A DNA stretch of 64,000 nucleotides from Martelella sp. NC20 (GTDB lineage Bacteria > Pseudomonadota > Alphaproteobacteria > Rhizobiales > Rhizobiaceae). Shown here one piece after another: positions 54,355 to 62,878 of this stretch. The position numbers were made by a program, and so were the translations under genes. Below the pieces are notes generated by a model. The model searched no databases, was not told the DNA's origin, and worked only from the letters and a program-made list of their open reading frames with translations. Within the stretch, counting starts at the first letter, position 1. Each line of letters opens with the position of its first letter. Where the stretch lies: assembly GCF_013459645.1 (NCBI RefSeq), contig NZ_CP054861.1, positions 3,398,001 through 3,462,000 on the forward strand. The letters run 5' to 3'.

Positions 54355-54888
54355 ATGATCAGGAAATTGACAGCGGCCTTTGGTAGGCTTGAGCTCGTGA
54401 TATGCAACCTCTCGCTTCTGGCGCTGGTTACCATACTGGCTATGCAGGTATTCTTCCGTTATGTCCTGCACACGGGGCTGACGTGGAGCGAGGAGGTCTC
54501 GCGTTTCGTCTTCATCTGGTTCGTCTACATTTCGGCGAGCCTTGCGACTCAGCGCGGAACGCATATCCGAATAACTCTATTCATACGCTGGTTTCCGGGC
54601 GGGCCGCGCTATGCGCTCCTGATTGCCGACCTGATCTGGGTGGTGTTCAACGTTTTCGTCGTCGCCGCCGGCGTGATGTTGATCAGCCGCATGCTGAAAT
54701 ACCCAAGCTATTCAACGGCACTGTTTTTGCCGATGGCCTGGATCTACACAGTCATTCCGCTGTCTCACGCGCTAATGATCGTGCGCATTATCGAACGCCA
54801 GTGGATGGCTTTCCGTCAAGGCGGCTCGGTGATTGCCGGCGAGCAGCAATTGGGACTTGAAGCGACAGCGGAGAGCGACAAACCATGA
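54355..54888 (+). CDS. TRAP transporter small membrane subunit, DctQ type
   Basis: A 177-residue membrane protein with four segments, for example LVICNLSLLALVTILAMQVFF and LLIADLIWVVFNVFVVAAG. The sequence RYVLHTGLTWSEEVSRFVFIWFVYISASLATQRGTHIRI is the DctQ family core. It overlaps the large subunit gene by 4 bp (ATGA). It couples the binding protein to the Na+-driven large subunit. Confidence 0.92.
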   Translation: MIRKLTAAFGRLELVICNLSLLALVTILAMQVFFRYVLHTGLTWSEEVSRFVFIWFVYISASLATQRGTHIRITLFIRWFPGGPRYALLIADLIWVVFNVFVVAAGVMLISRMLKYPSYSTALFLPMAWIYTVIPLSHALMIVRIIERQWMAFRQGGSVIAGEQQLGLEATAESDKP

Positions 54889-56150
54889 TCTTTGTCCTTC
54901 TATTCCTTGCGGGCCTGATCGTCGGCGTGCCGGTCTTCGTCACGCTCGGGGTTCCCTCGCTTTACGAACTTCTGACCTCGCCAATTCCCCTTTCCTCCAT
55001 GGCTCACAGCTTGTTTGACGGGGTCGACAAATTCGCTCTTCTTGCCATCCCCAATTTCGTTCTTGCCGGTGCGATCATGGCAAGAGCCGGGATTACACGC
55101 GATATCATCGACGTGATGCGCGCCGTCGTGGGACAGGCCTATGGCGGGCTGGCTATGGTCACCATTCTGTCCTGCATGTTCTTCGCGGCAATCTCAGGCT
55201 CGGGGCCGGGCACGGTCGCTGCAATCGGCACACTGCTAATTCCGGCCATGCGCGACGACGGCTATCCCGTGGATTTTGCGGCGGCCGTGACGTCATCGGG
55301 CGGCACGCTTGGCATCCTGCTGCCTCCATCCAACCCAATGATCGTTTACGGCGTGCTCGCCTCGGTCTCGATCAGCGACCTTTTTCTGGCCGGCCTTTTG
55401 CCGGGCATCCTGATGGGCTCGCTGCTCATCTTCACCACCTATGTGCTCGCAAGACGCAATGGCTATCGCGGTACGCCGGCCGCTTTCGACTGGCGTCGTT
55501 TTTTGGCCTCGCTGTGGCGGGCGAAATTCTCGCTCGCAACCCCGTTTGTCGTGCTCGGCGGCATCTATGGCGGCATATTCACCCCGGTGGAGGCTTCGGT
55601 AATCGCCGTTGTCTATGCTCTTGCCGTCGGTCTTCTCGTCAAGCGCTCACTCGGCTTTGCCAATCTCTGGGAGGCGCTCAGCGAAGCCAGTATCGTGTGC
55701 GGTGGGCTAATCGTGATCATGGGTACGGCGGTGTTCTTCGGTGAGTTTCTTACCCTCAACCTCATCCCTCAGAAGATCGCGGCATCGCTGCTCGACCTCA
55801 CCGATAACCCGATACTAATGCTTCTACTGATTGCCACGATCCTGATCGTGCTCGGCACTTTCATGGAGACGCTTTCAACGGTCATTATCCTGACCCCGAT
55901 CCTTTTGCCGCTGATCAAGCAGCTCGGCATCGATCCTGTCCACTTCGGGATATTGCTGGTGGTGACCAGCGAAATCGGCTTTCTGACGCCGCCGCTTGGC
56001 GTCAATCTGTTCGTCGCCTGCGGCATTTCAGGTCAATCCATCGAGCAGGTGTCGCGACGGGTTATGCCGTTCATCGTCACAATCATCGTCGGCCTTCTTC
56101 TGATCTTGTTCTTCCCGCAGATCAGCCTTTGGCTACCGTCGCTGAAATAG
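54885..56150 (+). CDS. TRAP transporter large membrane subunit, DctM type
   Basis: A 421-residue protein with about 12 membrane segments. DctM signatures include FALLAIPNFVLAGAIMARAGI, SGSGPGTVAAIGTLLIPAM, SSGGTLGILLPPSNPMIVYG, and LTPPLGVNLFVACGISG. It forms the ion-coupled transport channel. It is the last gene of the operon; only relics and the attR repeat follow. Confidence 0.93.
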   Translation: MIFVLLFLAGLIVGVPVFVTLGVPSLYELLTSPIPLSSMAHSLFDGVDKFALLAIPNFVLAGAIMARAGITRDIIDVMRAVVGQAYGGLAMVTILSCMFFAAISGSGPGTVAAIGTLLIPAMRDDGYPVDFAAAVTSSGGTLGILLPPSNPMIVYGVLASVSISDLFLAGLLPGILMGSLLIFTTYVLARRNGYRGTPAAFDWRRFLASLWRAKFSLATPFVVLGGIYGGIFTPVEASVIAVVYALAVGLLVKRSLGFANLWEALSEASIVCGGLIVIMGTAVFFGEFLTLNLIPQKIAASLLDLTDNPILMLLLIATILIVLGTFMETLSTVIILTPILLPLIKQLGIDPVHFGILLVVTSEIGFLTPPLGVNLFVACGISGQSIEQVSRRVMPFIVTIIVGLLLILFFPQISLWLPSLK

Positions 56151-56398
56151 AGCTGCAAAAGCACCTATAAAATTCACAGAATGGCAGGCTTTGCTTCCGA
56201 TACGACGCATCGAAATCACCGGCCGGTGGTGGCCGCGGCGCCGAAGGTGCGCATCAAGGGAGCTTGCACCGGCATTCAGAAGCTGTTTGAGGAGGAAGCT
56301 TTGCCGACGTCGGCAGCGGGCCGCAACCTCTTCTGCTGGGCCGCGAGCCGAAGGTTTGATGGCCACGAATGCTTCGGCATCTTGCCAGCTATGTCAAA

Positions 56399-56529
56399 CC
56401 GTACGTATTTATGTGTTTCCGGGAAATCATGACTATTATCACCATGTCATCGATGGTGATGACCGGCTTGCCGAATTGAAGGCTCAGATGGGAGCGCATT
56501 TTGTCCAGAATGCCGAACATGATCGGTGA
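56399..56529 (+). pseudogene. Metallophosphoesterase fragment
   Basis: Reading in frame through this stretch gives IYVFPGNHDYYHHVIDGDDR followed by LAELKAQMGAHFVQNAEHD. The GNHD motif and following YYHH are characteristic of calcineurin-like phosphoesterases. The rest of the enzyme is missing, so it is a relic near the right end of the island. Confidence 0.6.
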
Positions 56530-56714
56530 TTCGCGGCTCCTGTGCTGTACGCTCTAGAAGCATCTGACTGGCCTGCTTTGAACTGTAGCTTTGCAGGTTG
56601 CACCACGACACACCGAACGACCGTGTTGGCGGCGCAAAGCGGTCGAGGCCGCAACTTTCGCCCGATCGCTGCTTCGGATACCAGCGTCACCTAAGCCACG
56701 CGTGTCACTAAATG

Positions 56715-56733
56715 TGTAACAGAAAGTGTTACA
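56715..56733. repeat. 7-bp inverted repeat TGTAACA-N5-TGTTACA
   Basis: A perfect dyad 60 bp left of attR. It might be an arm-type or excisionase/host-factor site of the integration system, or an orphan operator. No gene starts nearby. Confidence 0.4.
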
Positions 56734-56794
56734 TCTTGTCGGGAGGCTTAAAATTACGATGGAAAATCAATCTACAATGACTTATGGGAGTGCT

Positions 56795-56814
56795 CTCCAC
56801 GCGCACCAAAATTT
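56795..56814. repeat. attR: right attachment repeat of the island
   Basis: ctccacgcgcaccaaaattt is identical to 11422-11441, the 3' end of tRNA-Leu plus six bases. The rest of the tRNA is absent here, as expected for the distal end of an element that integrated into the tRNA gene. Confidence 0.9.
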
Positions 56815-57146
56815 TGTCGCCTCGCCGGGACCCGCATTTGGGCTGGCTGCGGCTTGTTGTCCATGCGATCAGCGGCTTTGTTCAGTGTAGCGTGACGCGC
56901 GGTTTTGCAATTTTGACAGCTGGTTTTGCAGTAACCAGTTTTTGAAACGCTTGTTTTTTGAAGCATTCAAGGAGCCTTTGAAGACCCTTCAAAGGGCGTT
57001 TGAAGGCCTTTCATTTCGACTTTGATTCGCTCTTCTCTCGCGTTCTCGAATATCGGGAAGAATGCGAGCGCGACGGAGTCGTGAGCCTCCGTCGCGCCGC
57101 GATTGCCATGGCCTCGATGTCCGGGCGAGGCAACGGCAAACTTCGT
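56815..57146. other. Gene-free DNA right of attR with two hairpins
   Basis: No gene supported. A 9-bp perfect dyad (cctttgaag/cttcaaagg, 56975-56995) sits in a region with several ttgaa repeats. An 11-bp perfect stem GCGCGACGGAG/CTCCGTCGCGC (57068-57097, loop of 8) could end the minus-strand phage transcript, although no T-tract follows on that strand. Confidence 0.5.
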
Positions 57147-57569
57147 CTATCGTCTCAGCAGCACTTCGACGTATTTTCCGACTGCGATCGATGGCTCCAA
57201 TGCGTCGGCGAAAACGAATTCCGGCAGGTCGGCACCCGACAAGACAAGGTCGCCATTCGCAGCGGCGGAGGTTACCGCAGTCCCGCCGTCGACAATGCCC
57301 AGATTGCCTGTAGAGGCAATCCCGCGCCCCTGGGCGTCGACGATAAGACTGTCACCCGCCTCGAATATTCCCCCGCTTTCCATGACGGCAGTCCCCGAGA
57401 CGTGAACATCGCTGTCGATGCCGCTATCCGCTTGCCGTGGTGAAATGCCCAAAACCTTCTGCCCTTGGACGGTAGCTTGCGCGCCGTCGAAACCCACCGC
57501 TCGGCCGCGTGAAACGCTTCCGACCGGCGTAAAGGTCAAAGTGAGTGTCGCAATGCTCTGCATGCCCAT
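57147..57569 (-). CDS. DUF2190-like phage capsid decoration protein
   Basis: A 140-residue beta-rich protein. Segments such as GQKVLGISPRQADSGIDSDVHVSGTA, AGDSLIVDAQGRGIAST and DLPEFVFADALEPSIAVGKYVEVLLR fit the DUF2190 family, small trimeric proteins that stabilise phage heads. Its start overlaps the protease stop (TAATG). Part of a Mu-like structural remnant; downstream head and tail genes are missing. Confidence 0.7.
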   Translation of the reverse strand: MGMQSIATLTLTFTPVGSVSRGRAVGFDGAQATVQGQKVLGISPRQADSGIDSDVHVSGTAVMESGGIFEAGDSLIVDAQGRGIASTGNLGIVDGGTAVTSAAANGDLVLSGADLPEFVFADALEPSIAVGKYVEVLLRR

Positions 57570-58450
57570 TAGCGCATTCCCCTTCCTGGATTCGGATAGC
57601 GCTTTTCCGCTATACGGACGGCATCGGCGTAACTACCGCCATTGTGTTTCATATGCTGTCGCGCCAAACGGTCGAGCTCGGCGGAATATGGACTGACGGT
57701 GTAGCCTTCCGGCGCTTCGAAAAACTCATCATCATCAGGGATCTCGCCCACGGCCAGCTCACCTTTGATGAGAGGAACAGGAAGCTTCTCAAGGAACTCA
57801 AGGAACCATTTAACTTGGGTCTCCTTGGAAACTTCATCGCCGTCAGAGAACTCGAACTCGGCTTGCTCGTCCAAGCTTTCCGCGAAAGCAAGCGTCCCCT
57901 CCAACAAGCCAATAGGCAAGCGCCCTTCTTGCAGCACATTTCTGATCGTTCTTTCGACCTCCGCTCGCCGAAGCGCGCGTTCACGAGCCATCAAGCTGTG
58001 CTCCCGCAAAGCCATTAAACTTTCCTCCGCGAAGAAGAGGTCGTCGTCCTCCGAAAACTCTATCGGAGAGAGTCCTTTAACCGCCGGAGGCTGGGCACCC
58101 AAAAAACCGATGTGCCGGAGATAGGGAAGACCCGGCGTCGGATTGTTTTGCGCGTGTTTCGGATAGAAGGCGGCTGAAACCTTCTTGTATGCGCCTTGCT
58201 TCACCATCTCCTCGAATTCGGCGTTGACCTGGCGGGGGACCGCATGAAGCCCGTCGGGTTTTGCAACCACCTTGTCGACCCAGCCAAAGGCCGGCGCGTT
58301 TGTTTTCGGGTGGCCAACGACGATAGGAGCTTCGTGAAGCTTAGCGTCATAGGCTTGCGCGATCTCCGAGAGATCACGCTCGGTAAACTCAACGGAATGT
58401 CCACTGCGGGACAAATGCTTTCCCGCTTTGAAGAAATGGATGCTCTGCAT
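57569..58450 (-). CDS. Phage capsid maturation protease/scaffold (Mu I-like)
   Basis: A 293-residue protein; ATG 58450 has GGAG upstream and follows the capsid gene stop by one base. The N-terminal half (FFKAGKHLSRSGHSVEFTERDLSEIAQAYDAKLHEAPIVVGHPKTNAPAFGWVDKV) matches the protease part of Mu gene I-type proteins, with VGHP and later AAFYP. The C-terminal half is an acidic helical scaffold. It would cut and assemble capsid subunits. The order (capsid before protease) differs from Mu. Confidence 0.75.
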   Translation of the reverse strand: MQSIHFFKAGKHLSRSGHSVEFTERDLSEIAQAYDAKLHEAPIVVGHPKTNAPAFGWVDKVVAKPDGLHAVPRQVNAEFEEMVKQGAYKKVSAAFYPKHAQNNPTPGLPYLRHIGFLGAQPPAVKGLSPIEFSEDDDLFFAEESLMALREHSLMARERALRRAEVERTIRNVLQEGRLPIGLLEGTLAFAESLDEQAEFEFSDGDEVSKETQVKWFLEFLEKLPVPLIKGELAVGEIPDDDEFFEAPEGYTVSPYSAELDRLARQHMKHNGGSYADAVRIAEKRYPNPGRGMR

Positions 58451-58451
58451 T

Positions 58452-59393
58452 TCAGGCGTCTCCATCATCGACGGCGGCGGGATCAATGAACAGATATCCG
58501 GCTGACATTCCAGCCAAGACGGGCGCTCTTTCATATGTGACGCCGTAGATGTTGCTCTTCGTATTGTTGTCGTAATAGGGCTCTTCCACGAACGGGTTCG
58601 CCTTCATCGTGTAAGTGTACCCGAAGCTCGGCTCCTCGACGCCAGAAGGATTGCGGGGCGCATAGGCCAAGACGGCGTAATTTCCCCAGACGTCCGAGAA
58701 TACGCCATTTTGGTCGGCGGTCATGGCCTGCCCCTCGACGACTTGGTCGAGCTCCAGCAGCTTCGCCAGAAGGTCTGCGGTAACCAGGTCCACATTGCGA
58801 AAACGGCTCGTGATATGTTCGTTGTTCTTCAGCGCGCTGAAGGCGACAGGGCCGCAGATCAACGTATTCGGATAGAGACCGCAGGAATTGCGGATAAGTC
58901 TCCGGGCTTCATCGATAGCGACCGTGGGTTTGCTCGTCGGGCTCGTCCACTTGTCTGCACCGCTAAGCTCTTCCTTGTTGTTCTCGCCATAGTTGTCCGG
59001 ATTGGTTGCCAACTTGGCTTGGTCGTCTTCGAGCGTCAGCGTGAGCGCGTTCATCACTTTTGTTGTCGCACGCATGGCAAGGTCGATTTCGGAGACCTGC
59101 AAAGCGGCGCGGGCATATTCTCGGGGGATTTTGCTCTCCAGGCTGTCTTGGACGAGCGAATAGGGCTTTCCTTCATACCCGAACTCGATCCGCTTCGTCG
59201 CAGCGCCCGCTGCACGGCGAGCGTTGTAGAGCATGAAATCTTCCTTGCCGAACTCGATGACCTTGCCAGCCGTTTCAGTCACTTCGACGTGCGGAAAAAG
59301 TAGATGGCCCACGCGGCCCGGATGCTTGTAACCGCGCACATGATTGGTGAGAACAGGGTCGGCGACGCGGGCACTGGTGGCGTTCAAAGGCAT
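58452..59393 (-). CDS. Phage major capsid protein
   Basis: A 313-residue protein with the features of a tailed-phage capsid: an N-terminal region (HVRGYKHPGRVGHLLFPHVEVTETAGKVIEFGKEDFMLYNARRA), TVAIDEARRLIRNSCGLYPNTLICGPVAFSALKNNEHITSRF, and a C-terminal part with FGYTYTMKANPFVEEPYYDNN. Adjacent to a protease/scaffold and a decoration gene, which supports the call. Terminase and portal genes, expected upstream, are absent. Confidence 0.8.
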   Translation of the reverse strand: MPLNATSARVADPVLTNHVRGYKHPGRVGHLLFPHVEVTETAGKVIEFGKEDFMLYNARRAAGAATKRIEFGYEGKPYSLVQDSLESKIPREYARAALQVSEIDLAMRATTKVMNALTLTLEDDQAKLATNPDNYGENNKEELSGADKWTSPTSKPTVAIDEARRLIRNSCGLYPNTLICGPVAFSALKNNEHITSRFRNVDLVTADLLAKLLELDQVVEGQAMTADQNGVFSDVWGNYAVLAYAPRNPSGVEEPSFGYTYTMKANPFVEEPYYDNNTKSNIYGVTYERAPVLAGMSAGYLFIDPAAVDDGDA

Positions 59394-59711
59394 GGGGCGT
59401 TTTCCTGATTGAGGTTTGGCGATGTGATCTAGAACCCTGGGCGGGGTGTTCTAAGTGATCGGCGTTTTTTGATACCGAAGCCCGTGGAAACGGAAGAGGC
59501 GAGCGTTGCCATCAAACGTCATCCCCGGCGTGTTCAAAGTAGAAGTCGACGCTCTTTTTCCATTCTTTCATGGACTTATGCCGTCGCCGTTCAATTGTTT
59601 CTTCACCCACCAGTTTTGACCGAACCGTAACGTCTGCCATTCGTAGAGTGCGGGCGATTTGGCAAATACTCTCGCCTTTTGCACGCAGGTAACGCACGAG
59701 AAAATCTGTTG

Positions 59712-60794
59712 CTAGTGGTTTGATTCCAACGTTTGGAACCCTCGGTTTCGTGCGGTGATGATGTCCTCGGGATCGGCTTTCCAGACAAATGGCTTGGGAC
59801 AGTCAGCATTGTATTCGCGCACGAAACGGTTGATTGCGGCCTGCAGATCGACGACGGAATGGAAGACCCCGTATTTGAGCCTTCGCCGTGTGAGTTTGGC
59901 GAAGAAGCCCTCGACGGCGTTGAGCCAGGAGCAGGATGTCGGGGTGAAGTGGAAGGTCCAGCGCGGATGGCGGGCGAGCCAGGCGCGGACCTTGTCCTTT
60001 TTGTGTACGGCGTAATTGTCGAGGATGACGTGGATGGCCTTGTCTTGCGGCACCTCGCGCTCGATGCGGTTGAGGAAGCGGATGAACTCCTGATGGCGGT
60101 GGCGCTGCATGTTCTGGCCGATGACCGTGCCATCCAGCACGTTGAGCGCGGCAAACAGAGTGGTGGTGCCGTGGCGCTTGTAATCGTGGGTCATGGTGCC
60201 GGCACGGCCCTTCTTCATCGGCAGTCCGGGCTGGGTTCTGTCGAGAGCCTGTATCTGTGATTTCTCGTCAACCGACAGCACCACGGCATGGGCCGGCGGG
60301 TCGACATAAAGACCAACGATGTCGGTGAGCTTTTCGGCGAAGGCTGGATCGTTGGAGAGTTTGAACTGCCTCCAGCGATGCGGGCTGAGACCGTGAGCCT
60401 TCCAGATCGCCTGAACCGTCGAGGCCGCGATGCCGGCGACCCTGGCCATGGCGCGCAGCGTCCAGTGTGTTGCCTCGTGCGGCGGCGGTTCCTGCGTCAA
60501 GCGGACGATCTCGGCAACACGCTCCGGCGGGACCGGCGCCTTGCCGGGTGGCCGGGACCGGTCATGAAGCAGGCCGTCGACGCCCTCATGCATGAACCGC
60601 TCCTGCCAGCGCCACACACAGGTTTTCGACTTGCCGGTCTCGGCCATGATCGCCGAGGTGCCCAGACCATCGTCGCTCAGAAGGATGATACGTGCCCGCC
60701 AGACGTGCTTCTGTGGGCTGTTCGGGGCCGCGACGATGGCGCTCAATCGCTGCCGGTCGTCGGGAGATACCGTAAAGGAAATGTTGCTGCGCAT
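59712..60794 (-). CDS. IS630-family transposase
   Basis: A 360-residue transposase; ATG 60794 gives MRSNISFTVSPDD. The N-terminal HTH domains (TSAIMAETGKSKTCVWRWQERF, VAGIAASTVQAIWKAHGL) and the DDE domain (AVVLSVDEKSQIQALDRTQPGLP, IHVILDNYAVHKKDKVRAWL, TSCSWLNAVEGFFAKLTRRRL with catalytic Asp, Asp and Glu) are complete. The TAG stop is formed at the IS end together with the target TA. Potentially active. Confidence 0.93.
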   Translation of the reverse strand: MRSNISFTVSPDDRQRLSAIVAAPNSPQKHVWRARIILLSDDGLGTSAIMAETGKSKTCVWRWQERFMHEGVDGLLHDRSRPPGKAPVPPERVAEIVRLTQEPPPHEATHWTLRAMARVAGIAASTVQAIWKAHGLSPHRWRQFKLSNDPAFAEKLTDIVGLYVDPPAHAVVLSVDEKSQIQALDRTQPGLPMKKGRAGTMTHDYKRHGTTTLFAALNVLDGTVIGQNMQRHRHQEFIRFLNRIEREVPQDKAIHVILDNYAVHKKDKVRAWLARHPRWTFHFTPTSCSWLNAVEGFFAKLTRRRLKYGVFHSVVDLQAAINRFVREYNADCPKPFVWKADPEDIITARNRGFQTLESNH

Positions 60795-60863
60795 GCCGCA
60801 GACTCGCACATCTCAAAGCGGTTGGGAATCAACCAACGGACTCCTTTGATCCGATCAATCCAC
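59715..60863 (-). mobile_element. IS630-family insertion sequence, 1,149 bp
   Basis: Flanked by a TA duplication (59713-59714 and 60864-60865), as is usual for IS630/Tc1-mariner elements. Ends begin gtggtttgat and gtggattgat in opposite orientation. It carries one intact transposase gene and splits a Mor-like gene whose two parts rejoin exactly when it is removed. Confidence 0.9.
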
Positions 60864-61351
60864 TAGCGGAACGCGATAGCACTGGCCGTGGTAGATTTCG
60901 GTCAGCTTAATCACATTCTCACGCCCGACAGTTTTGACGACGCTCGATCGCTCGGAAGGATTTTTGGAAAAGAAAGCTGGTGCCCCGCCATGCACAAGGA
61001 ACAACTTCGCTGCGGCATCCATACCGATGGCGTCGATAAATGGATGCAGTTCTATCGGTATCCGCCACTGAATGGGGTTTCCGTTCTTGTCGGGAAAGGT
61101 CAGTTTCATGACCACAGCATGAAACAGTCGCAAGCGTCCTTCTATTCACAAGATGCTTGTGAATGGGGCACGGCGGTATTGGTCGTAAGAGGCACGGTGC
61201 GCTCAACGTGCGGGCAGGGTCGCTGTGCTCGTTGCGCAAAATGCGGCAGAGGGCTGCACAGACGGCCTTCACCTACATTGCGGCGGTACCATGCCGCCCG
61301 GAGCCGCGAAACCCTTCCAGCGTCTTTGAGAAGGCCTTGAATTGCATTCTG

Positions 61352-62728
61352 TCACTGGTGGATGCTCTTTGACGTTTCATATCCCCGCGAAGTTTCCACA
61401 CGCCAAGGAATATCGCTCCAATGGTGGCCGTTCTCCAGGTGATAGTAAACCCAATCGAGCTCTTTGGGATTTAGCCCCCGGCAGAACTTGATGATAGCGT
61501 CGTCCAGCGGCAAACCTGTGGCGAAAAGTGCATCGGCAAGTTTCGGCGGAAACCATGCCTGAAGCTGGTGTATTCGTGCCCGGTCCTTCAGTTCCTTCTT
61601 GCGCGCGCGCTTCTCACGCTGGCGTCGTCTCTCTTTCTTAAGCTTTTCCGCATCTCGCCCGGAAATGTATTCTTCGCGATGCGCATCCTCATTGGCCTGA
61701 AGGGACCGTACCAAACGTTCAATGAAACGTTGTCGGTCTCGCTCGTCCTCCTCAGCATATTCCGCCTTGATTTTTTGAATTTGCTTGTAGGTGAGGTTTA
61801 CGGAGAGGTTTGCAAATGGCTCATCCAGGAGCTGCCATAAGGGAGATCTGGACCGCTCATGCGGGATGACCTCAAATCGCGGCAGCTCTTCCGGCCAGGG
61901 ATCGATTGGCTTTTTCAGATAGCCATATCGATCAAGCATCGCCTCTCTTCGTTCAGCCGGCAATTGATTGAGAAGCGCTTGCACATGAAGCTCCTGCCAA
62001 TCCAGGTGCTCCATTCGACCAATCGACTTTCGTTCCGTAGCTGGATCGGCAGCACGCAATACCGCTGCAAGGTCGGGGTTGAAACTCAGGGCTCCGGCAA
62101 TCGCCGCCTGTTGAGCGGAATTCAGCTTCGCGAGTTTTGCCAGATATGTCCGATCCCGAACATACTCACTGCCCCGAAGCGCTTCGCGAAGGGTTTTATG
62201 GATCGATCCATACTTAAATAGGCGATGAGCCGTTCTTTTCGATATCCCAAAAATATCATTTAAGTCATTGAATAAATTTGGAATTTCTTGATTGTTAGCT
62301 TCATCTATCAAAGCGCCATTCTGTCGCTTTGATTTTCGATCACCACCGCGTCTGACAGGACCGTTTTCCGCTTCCCATAGCTCGCGAAAAGCCACGACAT
62401 ACTCTGCCTCTTCCAACGCGTCGAGCGTAGGCATCGCCAGATTGTCCGATATCGATAGCATAGGCGCGTCCGCCTTGCTGCGCAAGACAGCCTCGATTTC
62501 GTCACGGCCGAGGAGTTGCATCGCCCGCAAGCGACGGGCTCCGTAGATGAGGGTGTAAGGCTTCCCGTTTGCTCTGGCGCTGCTAGCATAAACCGCGATG
62601 GGGCTTTTCTGCCCTTCGCTCTTGATAAGCTGCGCCAAGCCATGGGCGGCCGCTTCGCTGATCGGCCGAAGGTAGTCTTCTGGCACATGGATTTTGTCGA
62701 CAGGGATCGAGAGCCGCCGATCAGTCAT
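61352..62728 (-). CDS. ParB/Srx-domain phage-type protein
   Basis: A 458-residue protein. The N-terminus is a ParB-like nuclease/CTPase-type domain (RPISEAAAHGLAQLIKSEGQKSPIAVY, YTLIYGARRLRAMQLLGRDEIEAVL), followed by an HTH region (LNDIFGISKRTAHRLFKYGSI, YLAKLAKLNSAQQAAIAGAL) and a long basic coiled-coil (EKLKKERRRQREKRARKKELKDR). ParB-like proteins of this size occur in the early region of alphaproteobacterial Mu-like phages. It overlaps the upstream RHH gene by 4 bp. Confidence 0.8.
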   Translation of the reverse strand: MTDRRLSIPVDKIHVPEDYLRPISEAAAHGLAQLIKSEGQKSPIAVYASSARANGKPYTLIYGARRLRAMQLLGRDEIEAVLRSKADAPMLSISDNLAMPTLDALEEAEYVVAFRELWEAENGPVRRGGDRKSKRQNGALIDEANNQEIPNLFNDLNDIFGISKRTAHRLFKYGSIHKTLREALRGSEYVRDRTYLAKLAKLNSAQQAAIAGALSFNPDLAAVLRAADPATERKSIGRMEHLDWQELHVQALLNQLPAERREAMLDRYGYLKKPIDPWPEELPRFEVIPHERSRSPLWQLLDEPFANLSVNLTYKQIQKIKAEYAEEDERDRQRFIERLVRSLQANEDAHREEYISGRDAEKLKKERRRQREKRARKKELKDRARIHQLQAWFPPKLADALFATGLPLDDAIIKFCRGLNPKELDWVYYHLENGHHWSDIPWRVETSRGYETSKSIHQ

Positions 62729-62877
62729 ATATCCAGGTATCCCCTTTCCTTCAGCCAGTCGGTTACGACCTTCTCAAGAAGGGATGACGTCGAACGCGTG
62801 TCGTCCTTCGCCGCTTTCTCAAGAGCGGCTTTTGTCTCCGGCGGCAATCTGAAGGAGATCGGCAAGCTTTTTTGCAT
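62725..62877 (-). CDS. Small ribbon-helix-helix protein (50 aa)
   Basis: Fifty residues, starting MQKSLPISFRLPPETKAALEK and ending in LKERGYLDI. This is a classical ribbon-helix-helix pattern: a short strand (PISFRLP) then two helices. Its stop overlaps the ParB-like start (ATGA). It is the first gene of the minus-strand operon and lies beside a 12-bp inverted repeat that it may bind, so it could autoregulate the operon. Confidence 0.75.
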   Translation of the reverse strand: MQKSLPISFRLPPETKAALEKAAKDDTRSTSSLLEKVVTDWLKERGYLDI

Positions 62878-62878
62878 T

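Larger units (their letters stand above)
11422..56814. mobile_element. 45.4-kb integrative genomic island in tRNA-Leu
   Basis: Delimited by a 20-bp perfect direct repeat (11422-11441 and 56795-56814), with the complete tRNA-Leu at the left junction and a tyrosine integrase next to it. The content is a phage-like regulation and replication block, a run of defence-like genes, an SOS mutagenesis and repair cluster, and a sugar-acid uptake operon. No conjugation or virion genes are seen. It therefore looks like a phage-derived integrative element or satellite with cargo; whether it can still excise is unknown. Confidence 0.88.
59512..61109 (-). pseudogene. Mor-like phage transcription activator gene, split by an IS630 element
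   Basis: The first part (61109 down to 60866) reads MKLTFPDKNG, IDAIGMDAAAKLFLVHGGAPAFF, then KTVGRENVIKLTEIYHGQCYRVP. The last part (59714 down to 59512) continues LATDFLVRYLRAKGESICQIARTLRMADVTVRSKL. Removing the IS and one TA joins them in perfect frame into a protein of about 147 residues with the Mor layout: N-terminal dimerisation domain and C-terminal HTH. Mor activates middle transcription in Mu-like phages. The gene should be inactive now. Confidence 0.75.

Noticed and set aside
57068..57097. Intrinsic terminator after the capsid genes
   Set aside because: The 11-bp stem is perfect but no T-tract follows on the minus strand, so I list it only as a hairpin.
57000..57443. Plus-strand frame of 147 codons right of attR
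   Set aside because: Largely antisense to the DUF2190-like capsid gene, whose operon overlaps support the minus strand.
60919..61272. Minus-strand frame overlapping the Mor-like gene start
   Set aside because: Cys- and Pro-rich without a recognisable fold, and it overlaps the better supported Mor-like frame over most of its length.
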